In this document: one piece after another, positions 4,702-5,303 of the stretch | How positions within the stretch are numbered: the stretch's first letter is position 1 | How the letters are laid out: each line of letters starts with the position of its first letter | From: Paracoccaceae bacterium | GTDB taxonomy: Bacteria > Pseudomonadota > Alphaproteobacteria > Rhodobacterales > Rhodobacteraceae | Reading direction: 5' to 3' | Assembly: GCA_023263735.1 (NCBI GenBank) | Contig: JALQUQ010000201.1 | Span: 1-5,303 of the forward strand | DNA: 5,303 bases | Made by a program: the position numbers and the translations under genes | The notes under the pieces: generated by a model | Databases searched by the model: none | What the model was told of the DNA's origin: nothing | The model's input: only the letters and a program-made list of their open reading frames with translations

Positions 4702-5303
4702 ATGCGCTTTAACACTTCGATCCTGGCCCTTGCTTCGGGCCTTGCCATGACCACCGCCGCCGTCGCGCAAGAGCCGGTGACGCTGCTTTATTCCGATACC
4801 GTGGCCGAAACCGATATCCGGTCGCAGCTTTTGAAATCGAGCTTTGGCGACTGCCTTGGCGATGGTTTCGTGTTCGAGCCGCACCACGGCGCGACGCTGT
4901 TTGAACAGGGCACCGAATTGACCGCGATGCAGCGCGGCAATCTGGACATGGCCAACCTTGCCATTTTCGACTTCCAGAATCAGGCCCCTTCGACCGCGAT
5001 CCTTGGCACGCCGTTCCTGTTCCGCGACTATGCCCATATGCGCGCCGTTTATGATGGCGTCAAGATCCTTGCCTATCCCTATATCGGGGCGCGGCACCTG
5101 GGCTATAAGGGCGACGCCCGCAAGATGACCCCGGCCGATTTGCAGGGCATGGTTCTGCGGATGCCGGGCGGCGAGGGCTGGCAGTTTGTCGGTCAGGCCA
5201 TGGGGGCAACCCCGGTTCCGGTGCCCTTTACCGAGGTTTATACCGCGCTTCAGACCGGGCAGATCGAAGGGCAGGACAACGGCTTCCCGGCGATCCGGTC
5301 GAT
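4702..5303 (+). CDS. dctP: TRAP transporter solute-binding protein (DctP family), 5' part
   Basis: The frame is open from ATG 4702 to the right edge, giving 200 residues of a protein that is normally about 320-340 long. In TRAP systems this periplasmic receptor captures a carboxylate and delivers it to the DctQ/DctM membrane proteins, which use the sodium gradient. A signal peptide is visible: MRF, then a hydrophobic core (about 7-20) and AVA before QE, so cleavage is likely after residue 22. The receptor signatures follow: GTELTAMQRGNLDMA (70-84), LGTPFLFRDYAHMRAVYDG (101-119), and LRMPGG with the likely carboxylate-binding Arg153. Next come MGATPVPVPFTEVYTALQTG (167-186) and IEGQDNGFPA (188-197). 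It follows the quinate/shikimate dehydrogenase by 37 nt and is probably co-transcribed, so the ligand may be quinate, shikimate or a similar acid. That ligand is inferred from context. The dctQ and dctM genes would be expected beyond the edge. Confidence 0.92.
   Translation, partial: MRFNTSILALASGLAMTTAAVAQEPVTLLYSDTVAETDIRSQLLKSSFGDCLGDGFVFEPHHGATLFEQGTELTAMQRGNLDMANLAIFDFQNQAPSTAILGTPFLFRDYAHMRAVYDGVKILAYPYIGARHLGYKGDARKMTPADLQGMVLRMPGGEGWQFVGQAMGATPVPVPFTEVYTALQTGQIEGQDNGFPAIRS

Noticed and set aside
4645..5097. A 150-codon minus-strand frame at the right edge
   Set aside because: It is antisense to dctP, whose signal peptide and family motifs are clear; it has no recognisable domain.

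Overview
The window is GC-rich DNA (roughly two thirds G+C by eye) with tightly packed genes. Its protein families (a roseobacter-type ParA/ParB pair, a DUF3237 protein, a TRAP solute receptor and a quinate/shikimate dehydrogenase) point to an alphaproteobacterium, most likely Rhodobacteraceae. A plasmid-type parAB pair at the left edge suggests that this is an extrachromosomal replicon (plasmid or chromid) rather than the main chromosome. No replication initiator is visible; it may lie upstream, outside the window.

Region 1 (1-1552) is the partition module. It holds the 3' end of parA, a complete parB, and three copies of a strong palindrome with core CTTCCCCGCGGGGAAG. Two copies lie inside the coding sequences of parA and parB, in the same reading phase, so both proteins carry the same peptide T-F-P-A-G-K-V. 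The third begins at the last base of the parB stop codon. These are the best candidates for the parS centromere sites. A GC-rich hairpin terminator (1515-1552) closes the module and separates it from the convergent genes that follow.

Region 2 (1577-3638, minus strand) is a compact three-gene operon transcribed leftward: a TetR-family regulator, an HSL-type alpha/beta-hydrolase (esterase) and a DUF3237 protein. Each junction is a 4-nt stop/start overlap (ATGA, then GTGA), so the genes are probably translationally coupled.

Region 3 (3639-3782) is a divergent control region. It has a TTGACA -35 box for the rightward genes, four copies of the hexamer ACTGGC/GCCAGT in a mirrored arrangement, and a G-rich tandem duplication that includes the Shine-Dalgarno site of the next gene.

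Region 4 (3783-5303, plus strand) holds an NAD-type quinate/shikimate dehydrogenase with a GTG start, then the 5' part of a periplasmic TRAP solute receptor (dctP) that runs off the right edge. Read together, regions 2-4 look like a regulated catabolic module: the TRAP system would import a hydroxylated cyclic acid such as quinate or shikimate, the dehydrogenase would oxidise it, and the divergent esterase might release such acids from esters. The domain families are seen in the sequence; the shared substrate is inference.
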